In this document: piece after piece, positions 17,875 to 26,065 of the stretch
Position numbering within the stretch: position 1 is the stretch's first letter
Layout of the letters: each line of letters begins with the position of its first letter
Assembly (NCBI GenBank): GCA_023412915.1
Contig: JAEZRE010000019.1
Span: forward strand, 1 to 64,000
Length of the DNA: 64,000 nucleotides
From: Bacillota bacterium
GTDB taxonomy: Bacteria; Bacillota; Clostridia; Acetivibrionales; DTU013
Reading direction: 5' to 3'
Made by a program: the position numbers and the translations under genes
The notes under the pieces: model-generated
Databases searched by the model: none
What the model saw: the letters and a program-made list of their open reading frames with translations, nothing else
Told to the model about the DNA's origin: nothing

Positions 17875-19377
17875 TTATTTGCAAACCTGGAAAACTTCGC
17901 CGAAATCTCTGCAAAGATACTGGACGGCATTTCTCCCAGTATACGCTGCAACCGGCAGGCCGCCGGGGGTTACCAGCCTCTGTCCCGCAAAATACAGACG
18001 GTCTATGCTTTTGGGCTTCAATGGGTACTGGGTTGTCTTATCGCCTTTTCCGGTCATGGTCATCCATGAACCGTGATAAGTCCCGCAGTAACGTTCATAG
18101 GTGAGTGGAGTCGCAACATCAACGATCCTGATCTTATCCCTGATACGGGGCACCTTGTGAGATATCCTGTCTATGATGGCATCCGCAATGCGCTGCTTTT
18201 CCTTGTCGTATTCACCCCTGGACCTGAGCTCTTTCCAGTAATCGTACGTATCTCCCAAAAGCGCGGTCGTAAGCGAGGAGCAGCCTTCCGGCGCATATCC
18301 CTCATATTTGGCATAATTATGAAAACCCAGTGAGTCGACCTTGCCGCCTGCATACTCGATAGGTTCTTCTAGACCGAATACAAGGCTTTCGGGAAGATCG
18401 GAAAGATCCTCCCCGACACCGAGACTTATAAACGTGCATGCAGTGAACTTGGTATTCCGACGCAGCTTCTCCATCCAGGGCTCATGAAGCTGCTCGCCGA
18501 ACAGACTGTCTATTGCACAAAGGGTATCGGCAGTTACTATTACGGCGTCTGTGGGTATTTTCTCACCGTTGGCCACCACTCCGACCGCTCTGGAATTTTC
18601 CACATCCACTCTTTCCACGCGTGTCCCGTAAATAATCCTGCCGCCAAGTTCTTCATAGCGTTTAGCCATCCTGAGCGCCATGGAAAGCGAGCCGCCTTTG
18701 GGATAACCTCCGTCTCCCGACGCAAAACATGCCAGTGTGAAGAAAAGAGTGGACGCTGAATATTCTTCGCCTATCATACCTGAAAGCATTGACCTTATCG
18801 CAGGATGTCTGAAACGTTCGCAGTATTCCCCGATGGACAGTTTATTGAACTTCGAGATCCCCGGCAGTACTGGCAGCATGTCAATGAGCAGCTTTAACGA
18901 AATGCTGCTCTTTTCCTTAACGCGAACGCCTTTGATATCCGTTATGGGCATTTTAAGTTTGCTGAAGCTTTTTACTTCCCTGCATAGGGAAACTATCTCC
19001 CTCGTATCCTCCGGAGAGACCGAAATCAGGTGTTCCTTCAGCTTATCGGCATTTCGGTAAAGGTGTACCTTTATTCCCTTATCGTCATAAGTGAAGTAAG
19101 GATCACGGTAGCTGACAGGGATTGAATCGTCCAGGGCGCCGACATCGCGCCAGATTCTATTAAGGGGAATATTGCTGTTCGAGCCTGTAAGCCAGTGCAT
19201 TCCGCCCTCGAACAGGAAGCCGCCCCGTCTCCAGCTCGTACTGTTGCCTCCCGGAATGCTGTGCATTTCAAGAATAGTCGTATCGAAACCGCTCTGCTGT
19301 GCGTATATTCCAGCAGTAAGGCCGGCGATCCCGGCGCCTGCTATGATTACCTTATTTGTCCCGGATTTATTTGTCAT
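17875..19377 (-). CDS. FAD-dependent oxidoreductase, phytoene desaturase/CrtI-like
   Basis: A 500-residue flavoprotein. The FAD-binding Rossmann motif GAGIAGLTAG lies near the N-terminus, followed by a GG doublet motif (IPGGNSTSWRRGGFLFEGGMHWL) and a C-terminal FAD contact (FAGQRLVTPGGLPVAAYTGRNA). It belongs to the CrtI/CarC desaturase-isomerase group. No carotenoid genes are nearby, so the substrate is open. The AAGGAGG site lies inside the longer frame, fixing the ATG at 19377. The start almost touches the stop of the TetR gene, so the two are coupled. Confidence 0.85.
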   Translation of the reverse strand: MTNKSGTNKVIIAGAGIAGLTAGIYAQQSGFDTTILEMHSIPGGNSTSWRRGGFLFEGGMHWLTGSNSNIPLNRIWRDVGALDDSIPVSYRDPYFTYDDKGIKVHLYRNADKLKEHLISVSPEDTREIVSLCREVKSFSKLKMPITDIKGVRVKEKSSISLKLLIDMLPVLPGISKFNKLSIGEYCERFRHPAIRSMLSGMIGEEYSASTLFFTLACFASGDGGYPKGGSLSMALRMAKRYEELGGRIIYGTRVERVDVENSRAVGVVANGEKIPTDAVIVTADTLCAIDSLFGEQLHEPWMEKLRRNTKFTACTFISLGVGEDLSDLPESLVFGLEEPIEYAGGKVDSLGFHNYAKYEGYAPEGCSSLTTALLGDTYDYWKELRSRGEYDKEKQRIADAIIDRISHKVPRIRDKIRIVDVATPLTYERYCGTYHGSWMTMTGKGDKTTQYPLKPKSIDRLYFAGQRLVTPGGLPVAAYTGRNAVQYLCRDFGEVFQVCK

Positions 19378-19378
19378 T

Positions 19379-19969
19379 TCACTTTCCTCCTTCATCCTTC
19401 CTTCTCAGGATATCGACGATCCATTCGCTTTCCGGACAGGGCCAGCCGGGCCGCATCGCTATCTCCTCCGCGATTCCCTGTATTGCCGTCCAATATGCCA
19501 AGGCCAGCGCGCGGGGATCTCCGTCACGGATGGTTTTGTTCTTTTGCCCCGCTTCGATAAGAGGAATGGACTCCTCTATGCTGCTTATCTGCGAAACCTT
19601 ACTCCTGACAGACTCGGGAGTTGCGTCGCTGTATAAAGCCTGGCTCATAAGAACGAAAATTTTTGCCACAAACGGATCGCTTTTTATAAACTCGAATATC
19701 TGCCTGGCCGCGTTTTGAAAAAAGGACAGAGGCTCGCCCTGAGACAGCTCCATTATGTATTTGGGTCCGGTCGCGCCGTATGCGACAAGTTCCTCATACA
19801 ATTTTTCTTTTGACTCGAAATAGTGGAACAACAGCCCGACGCTCATATTCGCCTTTTCGGCGATGTCGCTTATCTTTGTCGCCGCGTAGCCCCTGTGTAT
19901 GAATAGGTCAAGTCCGGCCGAGAGTATCTGCTGCTTCCGTTTTTCTTTTTGTTCCATTCGCTTGTTCAT
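19379..19969 (-). CDS. TetR-family repressor
   Basis: About 196 residues. The N-terminal HTH (KQQILSAGLDLFIHRGYAATKISDIAEKANMSVGLLFHYFESKEKLYEEL) is typical of TetR; the rest is an all-helical ligand-binding domain. Met at 19969 (MNKRMEQ) is preferred to the ORF start at 20032 because a palindromic operator lies directly upstream and would otherwise be inside the coding region. It likely represses itself, the coupled oxidoreductase and perhaps the MATE exporter. Confidence 0.9.
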   Translation of the reverse strand: MNKRMEQKEKRKQQILSAGLDLFIHRGYAATKISDIAEKANMSVGLLFHYFESKEKLYEELVAYGATGPKYIMELSQGEPLSFFQNAARQIFEFIKSDPFVAKIFVLMSQALYSDATPESVRSKVSQISSIEESIPLIEAGQKNKTIRDGDPRALALAYWTAIQGIAEEIAMRPGWPCPESEWIVDILRRKDEGGK

Positions 19970-19973
19970 TTCG

Positions 19974-20004
19974 TTGAATCTCAATTCATTGAATTTTGAT
20001 TCAA
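19974..20004. promoter_or_regulatory. Palindromic TetR operator
   Basis: AATTCATTGAATT (19983-19995) is a perfect palindrome, nested within TTGAATC (19974-19980) and GATTCAA (19998-20004). It ends 5 bp before the proposed TetR start, as expected for autorepression. Confidence 0.65.
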
Positions 20005-20050
20005 TTATATATGCCTGGAAAATTTTTGTCAATGCTTGATTTTACAGCAA

Positions 20051-21304
20051 TCAACCACGCCTGGAAAATAAGGTCGTGATTTTTGAAAACATAGACGGGA
20101 TTCGCGACCTGATCGCCGGCAGAGCAGGGATCAAGGCCAGGAATACGGCATAACAGCCTATAAGAATACCGGCTGTAAACCAGATGCCTGAAAAATGGAG
20201 GCGGGTCACCAGAATACTGCTGAACAGGGAGGCACACAGGCCTCCGAGCTGTGAAACAAGGGAGTTCAAGGAAAGCATGCTTGCACGCATATCGTTAGGG
20301 GTGTACTTGTTGATCAGAGAGCTTTCCGGAACGTTACCGGCTCCAAGCAGGAGATAAATGCCTGCGTAGAGGCTGATAAAACCTGCCGCCCCATTAACTG
20401 CGGCAAAAAAGAGGAGGCTTGCGGCCATTATGACACGGGAGACGGTAAAGGTGTTCCACCAGCTGATTTTTGAACTGCTTAACAGTTTGTGGGCGATAAA
20501 ATTTCCGGCGGTAACCGAAAAGAATCCGATAAAGGATATAACGCCAAGCAGCCATGTGTTACCCGCAATGTGCGGAATCGACGTAAAAGCCGGCTGCCAG
20601 TAAGTTTCAAGCGTGAACAGAAAAAAGCCCGTGAAGAATACGCCCAGCAGTATGAGGCCCAGTTCACGATGACCGATAATAAGCCGCCCGCCTTGCTTTA
20701 CCATAGCTTTCAACGAAGGGACCTGAGCCGCTTCATCCGCTTTGGACCGCCTTGGAGGTTCAACTGCGAAAAAAAGACACAGCAGAGTAACTATCGCTGT
20801 CAGGATCAAACGTATGATTATTATACTGCCGTAGGTTCCGGATACACTTGCCGCAAGACCGCCTGCAATACTGCCTGCGGCGAGCCCGGTGCCTTCCAGG
20901 ACTGCCAGGCGCGAGGTGACTTTTGGCAGACAGCTTTCGCCGCCTTTATTCATGGCCTGGTCGATTAATATCGCATCCAGGCTGCCGGAAGAAAAGGCAC
21001 GGCCCATGCCTAGAAATACTATGGCGGAAACAAGCCCGACAAGGCTGTATGTGACCACCAGCAGGGTGAACGATATCAGCTGAAAGCCGCAGGATATCAA
21101 AAATACTGCCTTGCGGCCGAACATATCGGCAAGTATACCGCTGGGCAGCTCAAGGAGCAGGGCTGTCAGCGAGAAAACCGCCAGGAGCAGCGGCAGCGTT
21201 TGAAGATTTGCGCCCTTTCCGAGCAGGATCAGTGTGAGTACGGGCAGCATAATACCCGTAGACAGGTGGTTTAAGGTGAATATTGCCTGCAGCATTTTAT
21301 TCAT
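20051..21304 (-). CDS. MFS efflux transporter
   Basis: About 417 residues with twelve membrane segments. The loop 2-3 signature (GILADMFGRKAVFL) marks the major facilitator superfamily. The ATG at 21304 follows GGAGAAACC and overlaps the stop of the upstream regulator by 6 bases; the longer frame from 21412 runs through the regulator gene. It is probably a drug or metabolite exporter induced through that regulator. Confidence 0.9.
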   Translation of the reverse strand: MNKMLQAIFTLNHLSTGIMLPVLTLILLGKGANLQTLPLLLAVFSLTALLLELPSGILADMFGRKAVFLISCGFQLISFTLLVVTYSLVGLVSAIVFLGMGRAFSSGSLDAILIDQAMNKGGESCLPKVTSRLAVLEGTGLAAGSIAGGLAASVSGTYGSIIIIRLILTAIVTLLCLFFAVEPPRRSKADEAAQVPSLKAMVKQGGRLIIGHRELGLILLGVFFTGFFLFTLETYWQPAFTSIPHIAGNTWLLGVISFIGFFSVTAGNFIAHKLLSSSKISWWNTFTVSRVIMAASLLFFAAVNGAAGFISLYAGIYLLLGAGNVPESSLINKYTPNDMRASMLSLNSLVSQLGGLCASLFSSILVTRLHFSGIWFTAGILIGCYAVFLALIPALPAIRSRIPSMFSKITTLFSRRG

Positions 21305-21944
21305 TGGCAGGTTTCTCCGGTTTCTCCGCGGCTTTTTTTGAAGTATCCGGATGCCCGGTGTTGGATTCCTTGTCCCAAAGCCCCTCTTCGGCGTTGTAAG
21401 CGATAACCGCATATTCCCAGGGGCGGCGGCCTGCTCCGGGCTTTGCGTGCTTCTCTATAAAGCTGTATATCAGCTTCATCAGCTCCTCCGACTCTTGATC
21501 GTCAAGATAGGCTACTCCGGAGAGAATATCGCCCCATTTATTCAATTTGTCGGGAGTTCGCTCGCCGGATATTTCAATTCTCTTTGTCATCTGTCTGCAG
21601 AAGCCGTCATAGACCTGTGCAATGGAATCCTGCACAAGAGCGTCCTTTTGCCGGACAAGCTCGTCATCACGGCTGAGGCCTATCTGAACCGTCACCTGAG
21701 CCGGCCTGTAAAAGCTGGCTGTTATCCCGTTGATCGATTCAGTATGGTCCGGTTCCAGCAAGCCGAGCGACATCAGCTTTTTAATGTGGTGCTGCACGGC
21801 TGAGGCGGATATTTGCAGCTTGTCGGCGAGCATCTTCGGAGTCATCGGAACACCCGAGATGCTTAACTGCCGCAGCAGCTGCTGGCGTATATGACTCATG
21901 TAGATATTCAGTTCTTCCTTAGTCTTAAGTTCAATTTTTTTCAT
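21297..21944 (-). CDS. ArsR-like winged-helix regulator of the MFS operon
   Basis: A 215-residue protein. A winged-helix domain lies at about residues 15-75 (RQQLLRQLSISGVPMTPKMLADKLQISASAVQHHIKKLMSLGLLE), followed by an effector domain and a Lys/Glu-rich tail. AAGGAG precedes the ATG. It is the first gene of a two-gene operon with the MFS transporter, and a 15-bp palindrome lies in its promoter spacer, so it probably represses both genes. Confidence 0.85.
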   Translation of the reverse strand: MKKIELKTKEELNIYMSHIRQQLLRQLSISGVPMTPKMLADKLQISASAVQHHIKKLMSLGLLEPDHTESINGITASFYRPAQVTVQIGLSRDDELVRQKDALVQDSIAQVYDGFCRQMTKRIEISGERTPDKLNKWGDILSGVAYLDDQESEELMKLIYSFIEKHAKPGAGRRPWEYAVIAYNAEEGLWDKESNTGHPDTSKKAAEKPEKPANE

Positions 21945-21973
21945 ATTACAAATCTCCTTACACCGTTACATAT

Positions 21974-22003
21974 ATTATAACGTTACACAACGTGTAATGT
22001 CAA
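21974..22003 (-). promoter_or_regulatory. Promoter with embedded operator of the regulator-MFS operon
   Basis: On the minus strand TTGACA (21998-22003) and TATAAT (21974-21979) are 18 bases apart. Between them lies the palindrome TTACAC-AAC-GTGTAA (21983-21997). Binding there would block RNA polymerase. Confidence 0.75.
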
Positions 22004-22134
22004 TCCCAAAGGACTGCATGAGGAATGCTCTAACGCAACCTATGCCGGAGCCGGGCTTACCAGCCTGACAAGCGCTTCGCTCTACGGAGCGGACGAATGA
22101 AGAAGTTCACTGTAGTAGGCACATTGCAGAAATA

Positions 22135-22202
22135 AAAAAAGTACATAAAAGAAATGCTTGTGAGACGTAAAAAAGTACATAAAAGAAGTGCTTGTGTAAC
22201 AT
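22135..22202. repeat. 34-bp tandem duplication upstream of the Gfo/Idh gene
   Basis: A 34-bp unit beginning AAAAAAGTACATAAAAGAA occurs twice head to tail (22135-22168 and 22169-22202) with four differences, directly upstream of a TATAAT (22220-22225). The 312-bp gap from 21945 also holds the promoter of the divergent regulator and, at about 22005-22098, a short coding-like frame (TYAGAGLTSLTSASLYGADE) that may be a gene relic. Confidence 0.8.
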
Positions 22203-22257
22203 AAAAATGAATTTAATGGTATAATGTGGGCTGAATCAATTGTGGGGGGACATGACA

Positions 22258-23289
22258 ATGTTAGCGTATACGCCGATTAAGGCCGGCATCGTCGGCTGCG
22301 GAGAGCATTCGCACGTTCACGCGCAGGCGGCAGGGAAGTTAGAGGACTTTCAAATCGTCTCGTGCTGCGATGTGGTGGAGGAAAGGGCGCGCGACTGGGC
22401 TGTAAAGTATGGCTGCGCCAGTTATTACACGGATATTTGCGGCATGCTTCGCAATGAAAAGCTTGACGCTGTCATACTTTGCACTTGGCCGGGGCAGCAT
22501 TTGGACCAGATAGAAAAATGCCTGTCTTCAGGCATCAGGAATATATTATGTGAAAAATCACTTACGGTGTCGGGAGCCGAAGCGCTCGAGATTAAGAGGC
22601 TGGCTGAACAAACGGGCGCTTTTATCATGGAGGGGTGCAAGAACAGACATCACCCTGCCATCCGAAAAATTGAGCAGCTTTTAGCCTCGGGAGAAAACGG
22701 TGCAATCGACAGTATCAGGGCTGTATTTGATAATTTCGAACCCGAGAATGAAGAGCTTCCGGAGAAGCTCCGCAATTGGCGCGAACGAAAGGAATGCGGC
22801 GGAGGCGTCGCTTATGATTGGGTGAGCTACCTTGTCAACGCCTGTAACCATTTCAGCGGCGGAAAGCCTGTGCGTGTCTATGCGACCGGGGATACCGGCA
22901 GCGTGTCGGGAGTGATCAACCGGATACACGGTATGATCGAATATGATAACGGAATCGTGGGATACGTCGAAAGCAGCAAGAAGTCAAGCTTCAGCGAGGA
23001 ACTTCAGATAACCTGTGAAAAGGGGACGCTCCGACTGCCGGTGGCCTGGGGCATTTACGGCGATGTGAAGATCACAAGGCAGCACCGTAAGGAGCCATGG
23101 GACTATATTCTTACCGATACGTATGAAGTAGAACATGTTGATGAATTCTATCTGCAGCTGAAAAACTTCGCGGAGGTTATCCGGGACAACGCTGAACCGG
23201 TCATTCCGCTTTCGCAATCGGTACTCAATGTTCAGACTATCGATGCCCTGGTTGCAAGTCTTATGGAGAAGCGTATAGTTGCCGTATAA
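22258..23289 (+). CDS. Gfo/Idh/MocA-family NAD(P)-dependent oxidoreductase
   Basis: 343 residues. The N-terminal Rossmann fold has GIVGCGEHSHVHAQ; EKSLTVSGAEA is the family's EKP-like motif with the conserved Lys; a C-terminal alpha/beta domain follows. It should oxidise or reduce a sugar or cyclitol; the substrate is unknown. ATG 22258 is 8 bases after GGGGGG; the earlier TTG and ATG lie inside or too close to that site. No sugar operon is adjacent. Confidence 0.88.
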   Translation: MLAYTPIKAGIVGCGEHSHVHAQAAGKLEDFQIVSCCDVVEERARDWAVKYGCASYYTDICGMLRNEKLDAVILCTWPGQHLDQIEKCLSSGIRNILCEKSLTVSGAEALEIKRLAEQTGAFIMEGCKNRHHPAIRKIEQLLASGENGAIDSIRAVFDNFEPENEELPEKLRNWRERKECGGGVAYDWVSYLVNACNHFSGGKPVRVYATGDTGSVSGVINRIHGMIEYDNGIVGYVESSKKSSFSEELQITCEKGTLRLPVAWGIYGDVKITRQHRKEPWDYILTDTYEVEHVDEFYLQLKNFAEVIRDNAEPVIPLSQSVLNVQTIDALVASLMEKRIVAV

Positions 23290-23299
23290 TTAAGGCAGC

Positions 23300-23371
23300 G
23301 AAACGCAGGGACGGTCCTTTTGTTTCGTTTTTGCCTGCTAAAACGAAACAAAAGAACCGTCCCTATGTTTC
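23300..23371. repeat. GGGACGGTTC palindromic dispersed element, copy 1
   Basis: Two 31-bp arms (23300-23330 and 23341-23371) carrying GCAGGGACGGTCCTTTTG and its complement form a long hairpin between two convergent genes. Copy 2 is at 38,768 and a half copy at 57,297. Elements of this kind are widespread in Clostridia; here it may also act as a bidirectional terminator. Confidence 0.85.
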
Positions 23372-23385
23372 GGCGGGTATTTCGC

Positions 23386-24657
23386 TTACTCTCCAAGCGC
23401 CTGCCGGATGTCGTCGATTATGTCGTCCACGTTCTCAATGCCTACGGATAACCTGATCATATCCGGTTCGATACCTGCCGCAAACAGCTGCTCGTCGGTC
23501 ATCTGACGGTGCGTTGAGCTTGCGGGGTGCAGCACTGCCGTCCTGACATCCGAAACATGTACGACTATAGCGGCAAGCTTCAGACTGTCCATGAATTTGA
23601 CTGCTGCAGCCCTTCCTCCCTTGATCCTGAAGGAAATTACGCCGGAACACCCCTTCGGGAGGTATTTTTCGGCCAGCGCATGGTACTTGTCGCCCTTCAG
23701 CGAAGGATAGCTCACGGAAATAACCCTATCGTTTTCAGAAAGGTACTCCGCCACCTTCCGGGCATTTTCGCAGTGCCGTTCAATGCGCAGGTGAAGCGTT
23801 TCCAGTCCCAGATTCGTGAGGAACGCGTTCATCGGGCTCATGCAGTTTCCGAGGTCCCTCATGTACTGGTAACGGGCTTTCATTATATAAGCCGTATTGC
23901 CGAAGGTTTTTGTGTAGGAGATGCCGTGATAGGACGGATCGGGCTCCGTAAGTACGGGGAATTTTCCGTTTGTCCAGTCGAAATTGCCCGAATCGACGAC
24001 TACTCCGCCGACGCTGACCGCGTGGCCGTCCATATATTTAGTAGTCGAATGTGTTATTATATCGGCGCCGTATTTGAAGGGATTCAACAGTATCGGCGTT
24101 GCAAAGGTGTTGTCCACTATCAGCGGAACACCGTTCCTGTGAGCAATGCGGGCGAATTTCTCTATGTCGAGTATGCTTATCTTCGGGTTTGCTATCGTTT
24201 CTCCGAACAATACCTTTGTATTCGGCTTGAACGCCTTCTGTATCTCTTCTTCCGGGGCGTCCTGATCTATAAACGTAACGTCGAGCCCCATCTTTTTGAA
24301 GGTGACGTTGAGCAGGTTGAAAGTACCGCCATAGATGGCGTTCGTCGCTACAATGTGGTCTCCGCATTCGCATATATTCATTATGGCGATGAAGGTGGCG
24401 GCTTGACCGGAAGATGCGCACAAAGCGCCGACCCCGCCCTCCAGGGCCGAGATTTTGTCCTCCAGAGCCGTGTTCGTAGGATTGCTGATCCTTGAGTAAA
24501 TATGGCCGCCGTCGGGCCTATCGAACAACTCTGCCACATGCTCCGTGGAATCATATCTGTATGTGGTGCTCTGATAGATCGGCACCACGCGCGTATCACC
24601 ATTTTCAGGCCTATAGCCCTCCTGCAGGCATTTGGTCTCTATTCTCCATGAACTCAT
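23386..24657 (-). CDS. metY: O-acetylhomoserine sulfhydrylase (aminocarboxypropyltransferase)
   Basis: This 423-residue PLP enzyme joins O-acetylhomoserine with sulfide to give homocysteine. Family features are YQSTTYRYDSTEHVAELF, the cofactor-stacking region SSGQAAT and the PLP Lys at about 207 in HSTTKYMDGH. Its length of about 425 separates it from the shorter (~380) MetB/MetC enzymes. ATG 24657 follows AAGGAG; a GTG 9 bases upstream overlaps that site. It is monocistronic, with the palindromic element just beyond its stop. Confidence 0.93.
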   Translation of the reverse strand: MSSWRIETKCLQEGYRPENGDTRVVPIYQSTTYRYDSTEHVAELFDRPDGGHIYSRISNPTNTALEDKISALEGGVGALCASSGQAATFIAIMNICECGDHIVATNAIYGGTFNLLNVTFKKMGLDVTFIDQDAPEEEIQKAFKPNTKVLFGETIANPKISILDIEKFARIAHRNGVPLIVDNTFATPILLNPFKYGADIITHSTTKYMDGHAVSVGGVVVDSGNFDWTNGKFPVLTEPDPSYHGISYTKTFGNTAYIMKARYQYMRDLGNCMSPMNAFLTNLGLETLHLRIERHCENARKVAEYLSENDRVISVSYPSLKGDKYHALAEKYLPKGCSGVISFRIKGGRAAAVKFMDSLKLAAIVVHVSDVRTAVLHPASSTHRQMTDEQLFAAGIEPDMIRLSVGIENVDDIIDDIRQALGE

Positions 24658-24742
24658 CAAAAACACTCCTTAATTACCGTATATTTCTTTTTACAAATAG
24701 TACACCAACGCATGCAGTATGGCAAGAACAATTTGGAGGCGT

Positions 24743-25513
24743 CTATTTCGAGCTGTTGATCGTAATGTCAAGGCTGCCGAATATATTGGCTATCCAATCG
24801 GGAATACCCGGGAAGGCTGTGTTGATCAGTTCCATGATCCGGGCCTTTGTTTCCGGGCCAATATGTTGCGTAAGCAGGGTGTATTTTCCGGCGACGTTGG
24901 CACCTATGGCGACGGTGCCCCTGGCCACCTCGCCCACGGCTATATCACCCAGCGCCACCCCGCCTATAGCGCCGAGTCCGGCTACTACGCCTCCCAGCGC
25001 GAGGGCGCCTGCCGCAAATCCGCCCATCGCCATAAGCAGCCCGGCTGCAAACCCGCCGAAGGAGAAAATCCCGAACGCGAAGCCGCCCAGGCTGATCAGA
25101 CCGAACGGCACGGCTCCTATGGATATTACGCCGACTGAGAAAGTTCCTATGGCTATTATCCCCCTGGCGACTACCGGTTTACCGTACCTGCTCAGCTTGA
25201 CATGTATCAGCGGTATCCCCATGAACGTAACCTTTGACTTGTACTCTATTACCCGCCTGAACTGTACTGTCTCTCGGTTGCGTTCAGCGATTATTTCGTC
25301 GAACAGTTCACTTTTATTTTCGTATATCGTATCCATGAATTCCTTTGCGACTTCTTTCGGTTCACCCATCCTTCCGATAACGTCGTCTATGTTTTCGGAC
25401 CTCGCAGCTTCTTCGAGCTGGAGCGTCAGGTCGTTTGCAATGCGTTCCTTCATATCCCGGTCGGCAATGATATATTCCAAAACTTGATTTACATAATTAT
25501 CGATTTGATTCAT
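24743..25513 (-). CDS. HAAS-domain membrane protein with Gly-rich hydrophobic repeats
   Basis: 256 residues. The N-terminal ~75 residues are a helical HAAS/DUF1700-like domain (VNQVLEYIIADRDMKERIANDLTLQLEEA). About residues 110-220 form roughly ten short repeats with Gly at five- or ten-residue spacing (AIGTFSVGVISIGAVPFGLISLGG). HAAS domains occur in membrane proteins whose genes follow PadR regulators, as here. It may be the effector of the PadR system; its biochemical role is unknown. Confidence 0.8.
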   Translation of the reverse strand: MNQIDNYVNQVLEYIIADRDMKERIANDLTLQLEEAARSENIDDVIGRMGEPKEVAKEFMDTIYENKSELFDEIIAERNRETVQFRRVIEYKSKVTFMGIPLIHVKLSRYGKPVVARGIIAIGTFSVGVISIGAVPFGLISLGGFAFGIFSFGGFAAGLLMAMGGFAAGALALGGVVAGLGAIGGVALGDIAVGEVARGTVAIGANVAGKYTLLTQHIGPETKARIMELINTAFPGIPDWIANIFGSLDITINSSK

Positions 25514-25593
25514 TTCTTAAATTTCCTTTCTCTAATAACACATTTATTACCTTATCATCACTCAAAATGAGATGATTTTTTGCCTTTAACCGT

Positions 25594-25926
25594 TTATTTC
25601 AATATTGTCCTGATGGCGGTGAAAAGCGTGTCCAGCTCGGTCTTCATACCCTGAAGTGCGGCGAGTCCTTCCGACGTTATCCTGTAATATTTGCGCGGTA
25701 CGCTTCTTCGTTCGTTTTCCTGCTCCCAGAAGCTTTCTATGTATTTGCTGTCCTCAAGCCTGTATAGGACGGGGTACAGCGTACCTTCCTTCATCCTGAA
25801 AACTCCGCCGCTTCTAACGTCCAGTTCCTGAATCAGCTGGTAACCGTACATTTTTTCGCCGCTTAAGAGCTCCAGTATCAGAATCTCGATAACACCTTTT
25901 TTCAGCTGTTTCCCTACTTCGTTCAA
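25594..25926 (-). CDS. PadR-family regulator
   Basis: A 110-residue winged-helix protein with the PadR pattern (GVIEILILELLSGEKMYGYQLIQELD...FRMKEGTLYPVLYRLEDSKYIES...RRKYYRITSEG) and a short C-terminal dimerisation helix. The start is a TTG after AAAGGAG. A small inverted repeat (ATTAC-TTT-GTAAT, 25947-25959) lies just upstream and may be its operator. It precedes the HAAS gene by 80 bp and probably controls it. Confidence 0.9.
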   Translation of the reverse strand: MNEVGKQLKKGVIEILILELLSGEKMYGYQLIQELDVRSGGVFRMKEGTLYPVLYRLEDSKYIESFWEQENERRSVPRKYYRITSEGLAALQGMKTELDTLFTAIRTILK

Positions 25927-26065
25927 TAAATCATGCTCCTTTACTAATTACTTTGTAATACTAAATATATACCGTTGGAAAATAGTTGTCAATATGATAT
26001 TATTTATTTACGATTGACTAAGAGCTTTGGGTTTGAAATACATTGATTAATCGTGGGAGGTTTGT

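Noticed and set aside
22005..22098. Short coding-like frame ending TYAGAGLTSLTSASLYGADE
   Set aside because: It has no start codon with a ribosome site and no recognised homologue. It may be a relic, but the evidence is too thin for a feature of its own.
23527..24495. Long open frame (322 codons) opposite metY
   Set aside because: It is the antisense shadow of metY, with no ribosome site and no domain pattern; the PLP enzyme on the other strand is unmistakable.
24658..24742. SAM riboswitch before metY
   Set aside because: The 85-bp leader region on the minus strand is too short and shows none of the conserved S-box stems.
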